Notes under the pieces: model-generated
What the model was told of the DNA's origin: nothing
Databases searched by the model: none
Seen by the model: the letters and a program-made list of their open reading frames with translations, nothing else
Position numbers and translations under genes: made by a program
Shown here: in pieces, positions 41,194 through 49,665 of the stretch
How positions within the stretch are numbered: the stretch's first letter is position 1
Layout: each line of letters begins with the position of its first letter
DNA from: Streptomyces sp. M92
GTDB taxonomy: Bacteria > Actinomycetota > Actinomycetes > Streptomycetales > Streptomycetaceae
NCBI RefSeq assembly: GCF_028473745.1
Contig: NZ_CP101137.1
Coordinates: 4,836,001 to 4,900,000, forward strand
Direction: 5' to 3'
Length of the DNA stretch: 64,000 nt

Positions 41194-43119
41194 TCAAGGG
41201 GCGATGTTGCTGCTGTCCCAGACGCGGTAGGGGTTGTCGAAGCCGTTCCCGGTGCTGCTGAAGCGCCACCAGGCGGAGCGGTAGGAGCCGTTGGCCTGCC
41301 GACCGTAGTCGTACAGGACGTGGACGTCGTCCTTGCCGTCGCCGTCGAAGTCGCCGGCGACGGGCTTGGACCGGTTCCAGTCCCAGGAACCGGTGCCGGA
41401 TTCCCACTTGGTGACGGGCGCCTCGAACGTGTCGCCGTTGCTGGTCCACAGCTTGGTCTGGTTGCGGCCGTCGGCGTTCTGGCCGTTGTTGTAGAGGATG
41501 GCGATGTCGTCCTTGCCGTCACCGTTGAAGTCGCCGGCGACGGGCTTGGACCGGTTCCAGTCCCAGGACGTGGTGCCGGAGTACCATTGGTCGACCGGCG
41601 CGTCGAAGCCGGGACCGTTGCTGCTCAGAGTCCACAGTCGGACCTGGTTGCGGCCGTCGGCGTTCTGGCCGTTGTTGTAGAGGATGGCGACATCGGTCTT
41701 GCCGTCGCCGTTGTAGTCGCCCGTCACGGGATTGGAGCGGTCCCAGTCCCATGAGGAGGTGGAGGCCCACTCCGCGTCGGGTGCTCCGAAACCCGTGCCG
41801 TTGCTGGTGAACGTCCACAGCGTGGTGACGTTGCGGCCGTCGGCGTTCTGGCCGTTGTTGTAGAGGACACCGACGTCCGTCTTGCCGTCACCGTCGAAGT
41901 CGCCCGCAATCGGCTTGGAGCGGTCCCAGTTCCACGAGGAGGTGCTGTTCCACTTCACGACCGGCGCGTCAAAACCGGGGCCGTTGCTGAGGAAGGTCCA
42001 CAGCGCGGTCCGATTGCGACCGTCGGCCGCGGGAGACAACTTGTACAGGACCGCTACGTCGTCCTTGCCGTCCCCGTTGAAGTCGCCCGCGACAGCCTTG
42101 GACCGCTCCCAGTCCCACGACCCCGACCCTGCCGCCACGCTGTCCCACCCGCGCACTGGGCTGTACGACGCCGACGTGGTGCTGGTGAACTTCCACAGCG
42201 CGGTGTGATTGGCCCCGCTCGAGGTCGGTGCGTACTTGTGCAGCGTCGCTGTGTCGGTCCTGCCGTCACCGTCGAAGTCGCCCGACAGCTCCTGCGACGC
42301 GGCGGCGCTCTCGCCCGCCTGGCCCCAGCGCGCGCCAGTCACCATCGCGACCCATCCTCCCAGGTCGTCGACCCGGGTGTCGACCGCGTTCGTGCGAGTC
42401 TCGGCGGGATCGGTGCCCAGACAGCCCCCCTGCCAGGAGCGCGCGTTGACCGCGACGAGCTCGGGGACGCCGTCGACAGAGCGTAGGGCCGGCCCGCCGG
42501 CGTCGCCCTGGCACACGGTCGCGGTGTCCGAGCCGTTCAGGTTGACATCGGTGGCGGTGGTGGAAGCGACGGTGAACGTGCCGGTGTGGAGCTTGCCTGG
42601 AACCCACTCGGTCTCGGTGCGCCCGAAGCCGGCCTTGGTCAGCTTCTCGCCTGCGACGGCCGGAGTGGTGGCCAGCTTGACCGGCTTGATGGCCGGGGCG
42701 GTGATCGCCTGGGCGAGCCGGACCAGAATGAGGTCGCGGTCGGGGTGGGGCACCAGGTCAACGGCTTGTTGGACGCTGTCACCGGTTTGTGTCAGGTCCG
42801 TTCCGCCGATCGTGACCGTGGTGGCCGTCTCCGGCTTGCCGATGGCCGGTCTTCCGTCGACGGAGAAGCAACTGGCCGCGGACATGACCCACTGCGGGTC
42901 CACGAGCGCACCGGAGCAGGCACGGTCATGCTCGCCGACGACGATCCGCGCCGTGTAGGTGAAGTCACCGTTGTCGACGGGGCTGCCGACAACGGCCTGG
43001 GCGGGAGGGCCGACGAGGACGCCGGAGACAACGGCCGCCGTGAGCGTGGCACTCGTGACCGTCCTGCGCACACGCGAAGCCACACTGGCCGGCGTCGCGC
43101 GCCGAGGATTGTTGATCAT
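41194..43119 (-). CDS. Secreted trypsin-fold protein with lost catalytic residues and FG-GAP repeats
   Basis: A 641-residue exported protein. The signal peptide ends at about residue 42 (PAQA). A chymotrypsin-like domain follows (~43-275), but the catalytic His is Ser83 (SAASCF instead of TAAHC) and the catalytic Ser is Ala207 (CQGDAGGP instead of CQGDSGGP); only Asp129 (RDLILVRL) remains. The fold should be intact and the peptidase dead. Residues ~290-641 form six FG-GAP/VCBS-type repeats of about 60 residues, each with WDWDRSKPVAGDFNGDGK-like calcium-binding loops, a propeller used for binding ligands or surfaces. ATG 43119 is preceded by AAGGGA. Confidence 0.9.
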   Translation of the reverse strand: MINNPRRATPASVASRVRRTVTSATLTAAVVSGVLVGPPAQAVVGSPVDNGDFTYTARIVVGEHDRACSGALVDPQWVMSAASCFSVDGRPAIGKPETATTVTIGGTDLTQTGDSVQQAVDLVPHPDRDLILVRLAQAITAPAIKPVKLATTPAVAGEKLTKAGFGRTETEWVPGKLHTGTFTVASTTATDVNLNGSDTATVCQGDAGGPALRSVDGVPELVAVNARSWQGGCLGTDPAETRTNAVDTRVDDLGGWVAMVTGARWGQAGESAAASQELSGDFDGDGRTDTATLHKYAPTSSGANHTALWKFTSTTSASYSPVRGWDSVAAGSGSWDWERSKAVAGDFNGDGKDDVAVLYKLSPAADGRNRTALWTFLSNGPGFDAPVVKWNSTSSWNWDRSKPIAGDFDGDGKTDVGVLYNNGQNADGRNVTTLWTFTSNGTGFGAPDAEWASTSSWDWDRSNPVTGDYNGDGKTDVAILYNNGQNADGRNQVRLWTLSSNGPGFDAPVDQWYSGTTSWDWNRSKPVAGDFNGDGKDDIAILYNNGQNADGRNQTKLWTSNGDTFEAPVTKWESGTGSWDWNRSKPVAGDFDGDGKDDVHVLYDYGRQANGSYRSAWWRFSSTGNGFDNPYRVWDSSNIAP

Positions 43120-43435
43120 GGTGATGTCCCTTACATCATTCAGTGGTTCTGGACAGTCGACGGCCCCGGGCGGAGCACAGCGCCACACCGGAGGCACAGG
43201 CCGCGGTCGTCCCTCTCGTGACTGTATGCAGGGGCAGGGTGACGGTGGAGGCCGGCCAGATCCGGTCTCACTCCTGGCCGGCGCTGCCGTGGCACTCTCA
43301 GATGATGACCTCGACGCTCAGCGTGGTTGCCGGGCCCGGACGTGATCGCGAGCCGCCGAGGCCGAGGCACTTGGCACCAGGCGATTGCCGCGGCCGTGCA
43401 GTGCTTGGAACGTCCTGGCGCCGGGCCCGCGAGGG
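43120..43435. other. Intergenic region, no gene seen
   Basis: A 316-base gap between two minus-strand genes. Open frames exist on both strands but none has a ribosome site and coding bias together. It must contain the promoter of the pseudo-trypsin gene; I cannot place it with confidence. Confidence 0.5.
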
Positions 43436-43963
43436 TCAGCCCTGAAGGCGGATCTCGACAAGGGTGGAGCGCACGCCGGAGTCACCGGACTCGCCGACGG
43501 GCTGGAAGTCGTTGGCCGGGATGTTGACGACTTCCTGTGCCCCGCCACCGTTGGGTGTCAGGGTCGCCTTCACAGCCGATTCGCCGGTCCAGAGAGTGAA
43601 GGTGTCCCGGATCTCCATCGTCAGAAAGCCGGTCTTGGCGTTGGAGTGGAAGCAGAACTTGTAGTTGCCTGCGTGGGCCTCGACAAGGATGTTCGACGGG
43701 TCCGCGATGCACTCACCAGGGTCGGTGATCGACGTGAGCGTGATGTGCCCGTCACCGCGCTTCAGTGTGATGCCCCGTTCCGCCAGGATCTTGTCGGCTT
43801 GCGGGTAGTTGAAGTCCTCGACCGCCACCGGCATCTCGGCGGCCGCACGCTCAGCGGCCGGAGCAGCGTCCTGGGGCGCGGCCAGCGCGGTTGCGCCAAG
43901 ACCCGTCACCAGCGCAGCCGTTGCGCCACCCAGTATCAGCTTCCGGGCAGGAAATGTCGCCAT
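43436..43963 (-). CDS. Secreted protein of unknown function
   Basis: A 175-residue exported protein. The signal peptide is clear (KLILGGATAALVTGLGATALA, cleavage near residue 29). The mature part begins with an Ala-rich segment and then forms predicted beta strands: ERGITLKRGDGHITLTS, NYKFCFHSNAKTGFLTMEIR, AVKATLTPNGG. Two Cys residues (in GECIADPSN and KFCFHS) could form a disulphide. I do not recognise a family. ATG 43963 follows GAGAGG. Its neighbours are the pseudo-trypsin gene (same strand) and, divergent, the polymorphic toxin; a joint role is possible but unproven. Confidence 0.8.
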   Translation of the reverse strand: MATFPARKLILGGATAALVTGLGATALAAPQDAAPAAERAAAEMPVAVEDFNYPQADKILAERGITLKRGDGHITLTSITDPGECIADPSNILVEAHAGNYKFCFHSNAKTGFLTMEIRDTFTLWTGESAVKATLTPNGGGAQEVVNIPANDFQPVGESGDSGVRSTLVEIRLQG

Positions 43964-44163
43964 GAGGACCTCTCAGAAGAAGTTGAGCATGTGAAGGAAA
44001 CGGGAGGAGTCAAACCCATCAGGGTCACAAAAGTAAAGCAGATGTAAGATCCATCCAGCGTGACCCCCCTCGTCCACCAGGGCTTACACGGTGGTCTGGC
44101 CCACCTCAACCCCCCCAGCACTCACGCATGTTCACGTCTGCGTACTTCGAGAAGGATCGTCAG

Positions 44164-47100
44164 GTGAAACACCGCTCTCGCCTCATACCGCTGAGGCGAA
44201 CAACCAGAACCTCAAAGGGCAGACGGTTCGGCCTCAGGGCCGCTTCCGCGTCCATGCTGGCCACCACGCTGTGCTTCGGACTGCTGTCGGCGTCACCAGC
44301 GGCGGCACAGGAAGACCCGGAGATTCCCGCACTCCGCAGTCAAGTCGTAGAGCTGTGGGAAACCGGGGGAACCGGCATCCGGGAAGCGGCTGAGCAAGCA
44401 CTGCTCGGTTCGGACGAGGACATTCGGGCGTTCCTCACGGACATGCCTGCGCTGCAGGTGGTCGATGACCGGGTCGATGTCGCCCGAGTGGTGAACGTTG
44501 GCGGTACGTCGGTTCGGGAGGCCGCGAAGAAGGCTCTCCTCGGTACGCCCGCGGACGTGGAGGCCTTCCTGGCCGGTGGCTGGAAGGCACCGTATGAGGC
44601 GGACCAGCGGGCAGAAGCCGCCAAGGTGATTCACTTCGGTGGGACGGCCGTGCAGGAAGCCGGCAAGGCCGCTCTGCAGGGCACGCCGGAGGATGTGACG
44701 CACTTCCTCGAGGTCGAGCAGTGGGACAAGCGGGAGTCCGACGACCGGGCCGAAGTCTCCAGGATCTACAACTCAGGCGGCACGAATGTGAAGGCGGCTG
44801 CCAGGCTCGCTCTCCTGGGCACCTACGAGGACGTCCTGGAATTCCTGGATGTCGGCCAGTTCGTGGCACGCAACCGTGACCAGGAGCATGCCACGATCGA
44901 ACAACTGATCAAGCAGGCCGAAACCGCTGGCAAGCAGGCCGAGCAGGCCACCGACAAGGCTGAGGAGGCTTCCGCCAAGGCGGTTGCCGCAGGGGTGCTG
45001 GCCGAGGAGGCTGCGCAGCGCGCGGCGAAGGAAACCGAGGCCGCCAAGGACGACGCGCAGCGCGCGTCGGTCAAGTCTCAGCAGGCCGCCGACGCGGCCC
45101 GCGCTGCGGCCGACGCGGCGCAGACCGCGATCGGTGCCGCCAACGCTGCCAACCGTTCCGCCCGCCGTGCCGCTCTCGCGGCGGCACAGACCGCCAACGC
45201 GGCCGTCGCGGCGGCCGATGCGGCCGCGCGTGCGTCGAAGGCGGCGATCGCGGCCGGAAAGGACCGGGACAAGGCGGACGCGGCCCGCGACCGTGCGGCT
45301 GAGGCGCGTAAGGCCGGTGAACTCGCCCGGCGTTCCGCGAAGGCCGCCGAACAGGCCGGACTGGCATCACTGGCGGCTGCCGAAGCCGTCGGCGCGGCGA
45401 AGTCCGCGAGCGGCAACGCCAACAACGCCGCCGACGCCGCCGACGCCGCAGCCGGATACGCTGAAGCAGCAGGAGGCTCCGCAGCGGAAGCACGTGCAGC
45501 TGCGGCGGAAACGCGTCGGCACGCGAATGAGGCGAACCGTGCGGCGAATGCCGCTGAGTCCCTGGCGCGTAAGTCGGCCACGGCCGCGAACGCAGCGCGT
45601 GACGCCGCGAACTCGGCGGCGGAACATGCCGACAAGGCCGCGGACGCGGCCGAAGACGCGGCCAAGTATGCCTGGGAGGCGTCCGAGCAGGCAGCCAAGT
45701 CCACGGCACAGGCCAAGCTCGCCGACGCGGCGGCCGACAGCGCAGAGCAGGCCGTTACCCTTGCGAAGACGACCTTTGCCCTAGCCCGGCAGACCGAAGC
45801 CGAAGACCTCGCCGCACGCACCAACGCAGCCATCGAACGCGCCAAGACGCAGCAGGCCGTCACTCACGAGTTCACCCGGGACGTGGCCAAGTCGGTCGCG
45901 GACGGTCAGGCGATCGAAGACGACACGAAGGCGCTGGCCGCCGAGCTCGCCAAGCCTGATGCCGACAAGACCGCCATCGCCGAGCAGGGCCGCGAGATAG
46001 CGCTGCGAGCCATGAAGTACTACGGCTCCTGGCGAAAGGACGCCGCCGCCCAGGCCCTGAGCGGGTCCGATGACGCTGTGCTCGAATATCTGCGCACCGG
46101 CTGGCAGTCCGGTGTGGCGGACGAGATGCGTCAGCAAGTCGCCGACCTCTCCACCACGAGTCCGTACGACAAGGTCCGCACCGCGGCGGTCGAGGCGCTG
46201 AAGGGTACTGACGAGCAGGTGCGGGACTTCTACCTGACCGGCCAGTACGAAGCGGCCGAGGCGGACTACCGCGCCGAGATCAGCAAGATCTACAACACGG
46301 GCGGCACCAGTACGAAGGAGAAGGCGAAGGCGGCGCTGCTGGACGGCAGCATCCCCGCCCTGCGGACCTTCCTGAACAGAACGCAGTACTCCGCTCGCAA
46401 CACGGATGAGCGAGCCGCAGCGTCGAAGCTCTTCAACGACGATGGTCCCGAGGTCAGGGCAGCCGCAAAGATCGCGCTGAACGCACCCGCCAACGAGCTC
46501 CACACTTTCATCCAGGCCGGCCAGTACATGGCCGATCGCAAGGACCAACTCGCCTACACTCACATCGCCCAGGTCGACCGGCTCATCGCGGAAGGCGAGA
46601 TGATCGCCACAAAGGCCCGGGAGGACGCCCACCGGGCCGCCCAGGCCGCACACATCGCCAACAACGCCGCCGACGACGCCGAAAGGTCACGCCTCGCTGC
46701 CGAAGCGAGCGCCAAGGAAGCAGACGGCTACGCGACCCAGGCCGACCAAGCTGCTGGCCGCGCCGAAGCCAGCGCCGCGGATGCCCAGGAATCCGCCACC
46801 ACCGCACGCAACGCGGCCAACCGCGCCCAACAGGACGCTGTCAACGCCGAAGAGTCCGCTGCGGACGCCGCATTCTCAGCGAGTTATGCGCGGGCGTCTG
46901 CCGAAATGGCCCGCAAGTCGGCTGACGATGCGCACCAGGCAGCGCTCGATGCGGGAAAGAGTGCCGACGAAGCCGAAGCCGACGCAAAGGCAGCCTGGGA
47001 TGACGTCGTCACGAAGCGGGAAGCCGAACTGGCCGAGGAACGTCGGCTGGCTGCCGAGCAGCGTAAGGCGGAGCGGGAAAAAGAAGAGAAGCCGAAGTGC

Positions 47101-48132
47101 TTCATCAACATCTACCGGGATACTCTCCCGCCCTGCATGATGAGCGGTGGAGAGATCGTCATTCCCAAGGTCGACGAGGTTACGACCGAGATATTCTGGG
47201 AACTGACGGGTCTCAACGACATCAAGCGATGCGCTACTGACCCGACCCTGAGTGACTGCCTGTGGGCGACAGTGACCGTGCTTCCCGCCGGGAAGATCAA
47301 GTCGGTCAAGAGTATCGATAAGATCAAGGATATTATCGAGAAGTCGCGCGCGGGACGGGTGGTGAAGTGCGCGACATGTTTCCTTGCCGGGACCAAGGTG
47401 CTAATGGCGGACGGTTCCCGCAAGAACATCGAGTCGATCAGGCCAGGTGAGACAGTCACCGCCACTGACCCGGTTACTGGGCAGACAGAAGCCCGCGTCG
47501 TCGAGGATCTCATTGTCACGGATCAGGACCAGTCCTTCAGCGCGCTGAAAATCTCGACGAGTCGCGGATCCGAGACGCTGACCGCAACCCATGAGCACCC
47601 CTTCTGGTCCCCGTCGCGTGCGGAGTGGGTCGAGGCCGGTGACCTTCAGCCGGGAACGACTCTGCGGACGCTGGACGGATCTCCGGCCACGGTGCAGGAG
47701 AACCGGCCGTTCATCGACCAGGCCCGGACATACAACCTCACCGTCGAGGCGCTGCACACCTTCTATGTGCTGGCCGGCGATACGCCAGTCCTGGTGCACA
47801 ATGATGTCTGCGGCGTCCGGGTGTCTCCCATGGCTCCTGACTGGGCAACGAAGGGCGCGCACCTGCACGTAGGTGCGGATGAGGTCCGCGTGTTCGGTGA
47901 CGAGGTCGGCGGGATCGGAGCCAAGCCGCTTCGTATGTCACACGGGTGGGCGTCCAACAAGAGTGTCCAGAAAGTTCTCGACACGCTGAAGAGCAGCCCT
48001 GAACTCCGCAAGGACCTGATCCAGAAGGCCCGTGCCGCGCAGACCGAAATGAACAAGCACAACTGGGGCAACACCAAGAACCGCGCCCTTGAACTGCAGT
48101 ACCTGATCAAGGCTTTGGAGAAGCTGGGATGA
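44164..48132 (+). CDS. Secreted polymorphic toxin: ALF repeats, coiled coils, Hint domain, unknown C-terminal toxin
   Basis: A 1,322-residue exported protein. Layout: a signal peptide (to ~48, SPAAAQ); four ALF-type repeats of ~45 residues (~55-240, e.g. GGTSVREAAKKALLGTPADV); an Ala-rich coiled coil (~245-560); four more ALF repeats (~600-795, e.g. GGTSTKEKAKAALLDG); a second coiled coil (~800-975); a pre-toxin linker (~976-1070); and a Hint self-cleaving domain (1072-1213), starting CFLAGTKVLMADGSR, with THEHPFW, and ending TPVLVHN. The last 109 residues (1214-1322) are the presumed toxin and match no family I know; they include GAHLHVGADEVRV and HNWGNTKNRALEL. GTG 44164 is chosen because GAAGGA at 44151-44156 is spaced for it, better than ATG 44128. 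Third-position GC is lower than in neighbours. The stop overlaps the immunity gene (ATGA). Confidence 0.9.
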   Translation: MKHRSRLIPLRRTTRTSKGRRFGLRAASASMLATTLCFGLLSASPAAAQEDPEIPALRSQVVELWETGGTGIREAAEQALLGSDEDIRAFLTDMPALQVVDDRVDVARVVNVGGTSVREAAKKALLGTPADVEAFLAGGWKAPYEADQRAEAAKVIHFGGTAVQEAGKAALQGTPEDVTHFLEVEQWDKRESDDRAEVSRIYNSGGTNVKAAARLALLGTYEDVLEFLDVGQFVARNRDQEHATIEQLIKQAETAGKQAEQATDKAEEASAKAVAAGVLAEEAAQRAAKETEAAKDDAQRASVKSQQAADAARAAADAAQTAIGAANAANRSARRAALAAAQTANAAVAAADAAARASKAAIAAGKDRDKADAARDRAAEARKAGELARRSAKAAEQAGLASLAAAEAVGAAKSASGNANNAADAADAAAGYAEAAGGSAAEARAAAAETRRHANEANRAANAAESLARKSATAANAARDAANSAAEHADKAADAAEDAAKYAWEASEQAAKSTAQAKLADAAADSAEQAVTLAKTTFALARQTEAEDLAARTNAAIERAKTQQAVTHEFTRDVAKSVADGQAIEDDTKALAAELAKPDADKTAIAEQGREIALRAMKYYGSWRKDAAAQALSGSDDAVLEYLRTGWQSGVADEMRQQVADLSTTSPYDKVRTAAVEALKGTDEQVRDFYLTGQYEAAEADYRAEISKIYNTGGTSTKEKAKAALLDGSIPALRTFLNRTQYSARNTDERAAASKLFNDDGPEVRAAAKIALNAPANELHTFIQAGQYMADRKDQLAYTHIAQVDRLIAEGEMIATKAREDAHRAAQAAHIANNAADDAERSRLAAEASAKEADGYATQADQAAGRAEASAADAQESATTARNAANRAQQDAVNAEESAADAAFSASYARASAEMARKSADDAHQAALDAGKSADEAEADAKAAWDDVVTKREAELAEERRLAAEQRKAEREKEEKPKCFINIYRDTLPPCMMSGGEIVIPKVDEVTTEIFWELTGLNDIKRCATDPTLSDCLWATVTVLPAGKIKSVKSIDKIKDIIEKSRAGRVVKCATCFLAGTKVLMADGSRKNIESIRPGETVTATDPVTGQTEARVVEDLIVTDQDQSFSALKISTSRGSETLTATHEHPFWSPSRAEWVEAGDLQPGTTLRTLDGSPATVQENRPFIDQARTYNLTVEALHTFYVLAGDTPVLVHNDVCGVRVSPMAPDWATKGAHLHVGADEVRVFGDEVGGIGAKPLRMSHGWASNKSVQKVLDTLKSSPELRKDLIQKARAAQTEMNKHNWGNTKNRALELQYLIKALEKLG

Positions 48133-48641
48133 AAGGTCGAGTCTTCGTTGCAGAGGTCATCCGAACAGGTTCCGCGCTGGGTTTCGGCGTCGGCACCCGA
48201 CTGGAGGAAGCAACGCTGAGTCTGCCCCTTGATTACGTGGACGACGTCCAGGGGCGAGGGAAGGACAAGGTGCTCCGGCGGGACTACGGCATACTGGAAG
48301 TCACCTGCGGGCAGCCGTCTGACTGGGTCGTGCAGACGGTATCCGTGCAGATGCACAGATTGGCTTCCCTCCCGGACCTTCGCCGTGCCGTTTCCGAGAA
48401 CCTGCAGATCGACTGCGAGCCCTATACGAGCTGGCAGGAAGTGGCAGGTGAGCTCAAGGGGCACGGGGACGTCGAGCTGGTGGAGCCCCAGCTTGACTAC
48501 TCCGGTTACCGGGTAGTTTCGGCTCGCTCCACTGGTGTCTCCGCGTACGTGGTGAAGGACCCTGAGGTGACTCGCGGGGTCTACCCGGCAGACGGTGATC
48601 TTTGGAGTCTGGAGATCATGTCTCCGCAATTCATGCCCTAG
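48129..48641 (+). CDS. Probable immunity protein for the polymorphic toxin
   Basis: A 170-residue cytoplasmic protein without signal peptide or membrane helix. Its ATG overlaps the toxin stop (ATGA, 48129-48132), the coupling expected of toxin-immunity pairs, and a terminator follows at once, so the two form a unit. Features: KVLRRDYGILEVTCGQPSDW, the helix LASLPDLRRAVSENL and an end LWSLEIMSPQFMP. I recognise no immunity family (not clearly SUKH, Imm or SMI1-like). Function is inferred only from position, size and overlap. Codon use is less GC-biased than in the flanking chromosome genes, like the toxin. Confidence 0.7.
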   Translation: MKGRVFVAEVIRTGSALGFGVGTRLEEATLSLPLDYVDDVQGRGKDKVLRRDYGILEVTCGQPSDWVVQTVSVQMHRLASLPDLRRAVSENLQIDCEPYTSWQEVAGELKGHGDVELVEPQLDYSGYRVVSARSTGVSAYVVKDPEVTRGVYPADGDLWSLEIMSPQFMP

Positions 48642-48655
48642 CCCCGATGCGACAT

Positions 48656-48685
48656 GAGGGCCCGTCAGCTTGTTGGCGGGCCCTC
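48656..48685 (+). terminator. Terminator of the toxin-immunity unit
   Basis: A nine-pair GC-rich stem (48656-48664 with 48677-48685), extended inward by several pairs including wobbles, starts 15 bases after the immunity gene stop. Homology to the truncated permease begins about 18 bases further on. Confidence 0.75.
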
Positions 48686-48702
48686 TGTGCTGGTGCGGGG
48701 TC

Positions 48703-49495
48703 GAGTAGACGATCGCCTTCGGCATGTGCCGCTGGGCGTCCTTGGACTCCTCGGCGGCCGTCGACATGGCGTCGTAGCCGAAGGCCGCGAAGAAGACCGT
48801 CGCCGCGCCGGTGCCCCCCCCGCCGACCCCGTAGGGGAAGAACGGGTCGCAGTTCGAGGTGTCGATGTGGAAGACGCCGACCGCGATCACCAGCAGCACC
48901 ACCAGCGCCTTCAGGACCACCACGACCCTCTCGGACCGGGCCGCGTTCTTGATGCCCAGGTTCAGCAGGAACGCGATGAGCAGGCACAGCAGCGCGGCGA
49001 ACAGGTGGCCCCGGTGGCCTTCTCCGGTACCGGCCGCGCCCAGCATCCAGTTGGGGATGTCGGCGCCCACGTCCCCTACCAGGAAGCTGAAGTAGCCCGA
49101 GATCCCGAGCGCGACCACCGTCACGATCGCCGTGTACTCCAGCAGCAGGTCCCAGCCGATGAACCAGCTCGCCAGCTCACCGAGGACCCGTAGGTGTAGG
49201 CGGAGCCCGCCTTCGGGATCATGCCGGCGAACTCGGCGTAGGACAGGGCCGCCGCCGCGCTCGCGACGCCCGCGATGAGGAAGGAGACGAGGACCGCCGG
49301 GCCCGCCGTGCCGCTGGCCACCGTGCCGTCCAGGGGGACGATCCCCGCCCCGATGATGCCGCCCACACCGATCGCGGTCAGCTGCCACAGCCCCAGCGTC
49401 CGCCGCAGGCCGGCGCCCTCGCCGCCGTCCGTGTCCTGGATCTGCTCGATGGGTTCGCGGCGGAGAACGCCTTCTCCCATACGGAACCCGGCCAT
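48703..49495 (-). pseudogene. Truncated, frameshifted APC-type amino-acid permease
   Basis: Reading down from ATG 49495 (with AGAGGTGAGG upstream) the N-terminus of a cationic-amino-acid permease is clear: LRRTLGLWQLTAIGVGGIIG, then SYAEFAGMIPKAGSAYTYG. At about 49190 the frame shifts; homology goes on in another frame with LGELASWFIGWDLLLEY, DIPNWMLG and FFAAFGYDAMSTAAEESKDA. It stops abruptly after MPKAIVYS at 48703, next to the toxin-immunity terminator. The second half of the ~500-residue, 12-helix protein is absent from the window. Such permeases carry basic amino acids or exchange them for polyamines; this one is dead. Confidence 0.88.
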
Positions 49496-49512
49496 GCGCC
49501 TCACCTCTTTGT

Positions 49513-49596
49513 GAACGGCGAACGGCGAACGGCGAACGGCGAACGGCGAACGGCGAACGGCGAACGGCGAACGGCGAACGGCGAACGGCGAACGGC
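49513..49596. repeat. Twelve tandem copies of a 7-base unit
   Basis: GAACGGC is repeated 12 times without a mismatch over 84 bases, between the start of the permease pseudogene and the stress-protein gene. A perfect heptamer array of this kind is prone to slippage and probably varies in copy number between strains. It is not a CRISPR: there are no spacers. Confidence 0.95.
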
Positions 49597-49665
49597 TGAC
49601 GGTGAGTCACGATGACTCGTACACGCCCGTCGCGGAGGCCACGACGCGCTCGCCACCGAGGCCGG

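Noticed and set aside
44128..44163. ATG 44128 as start of the polymorphic toxin
   Set aside because: It lacks a ribosome site and would put 12 extra residues before the signal peptide; GTG 44164 has GAAGGA at correct spacing.
41007..48703. Integrative element with att sites
   Set aside because: No integrase, transposase, tRNA gene or flanking direct repeat was found at the borders.
49513..49596. CRISPR array
   Set aside because: Contiguous 7-base repeats without spacers and without cas genes.
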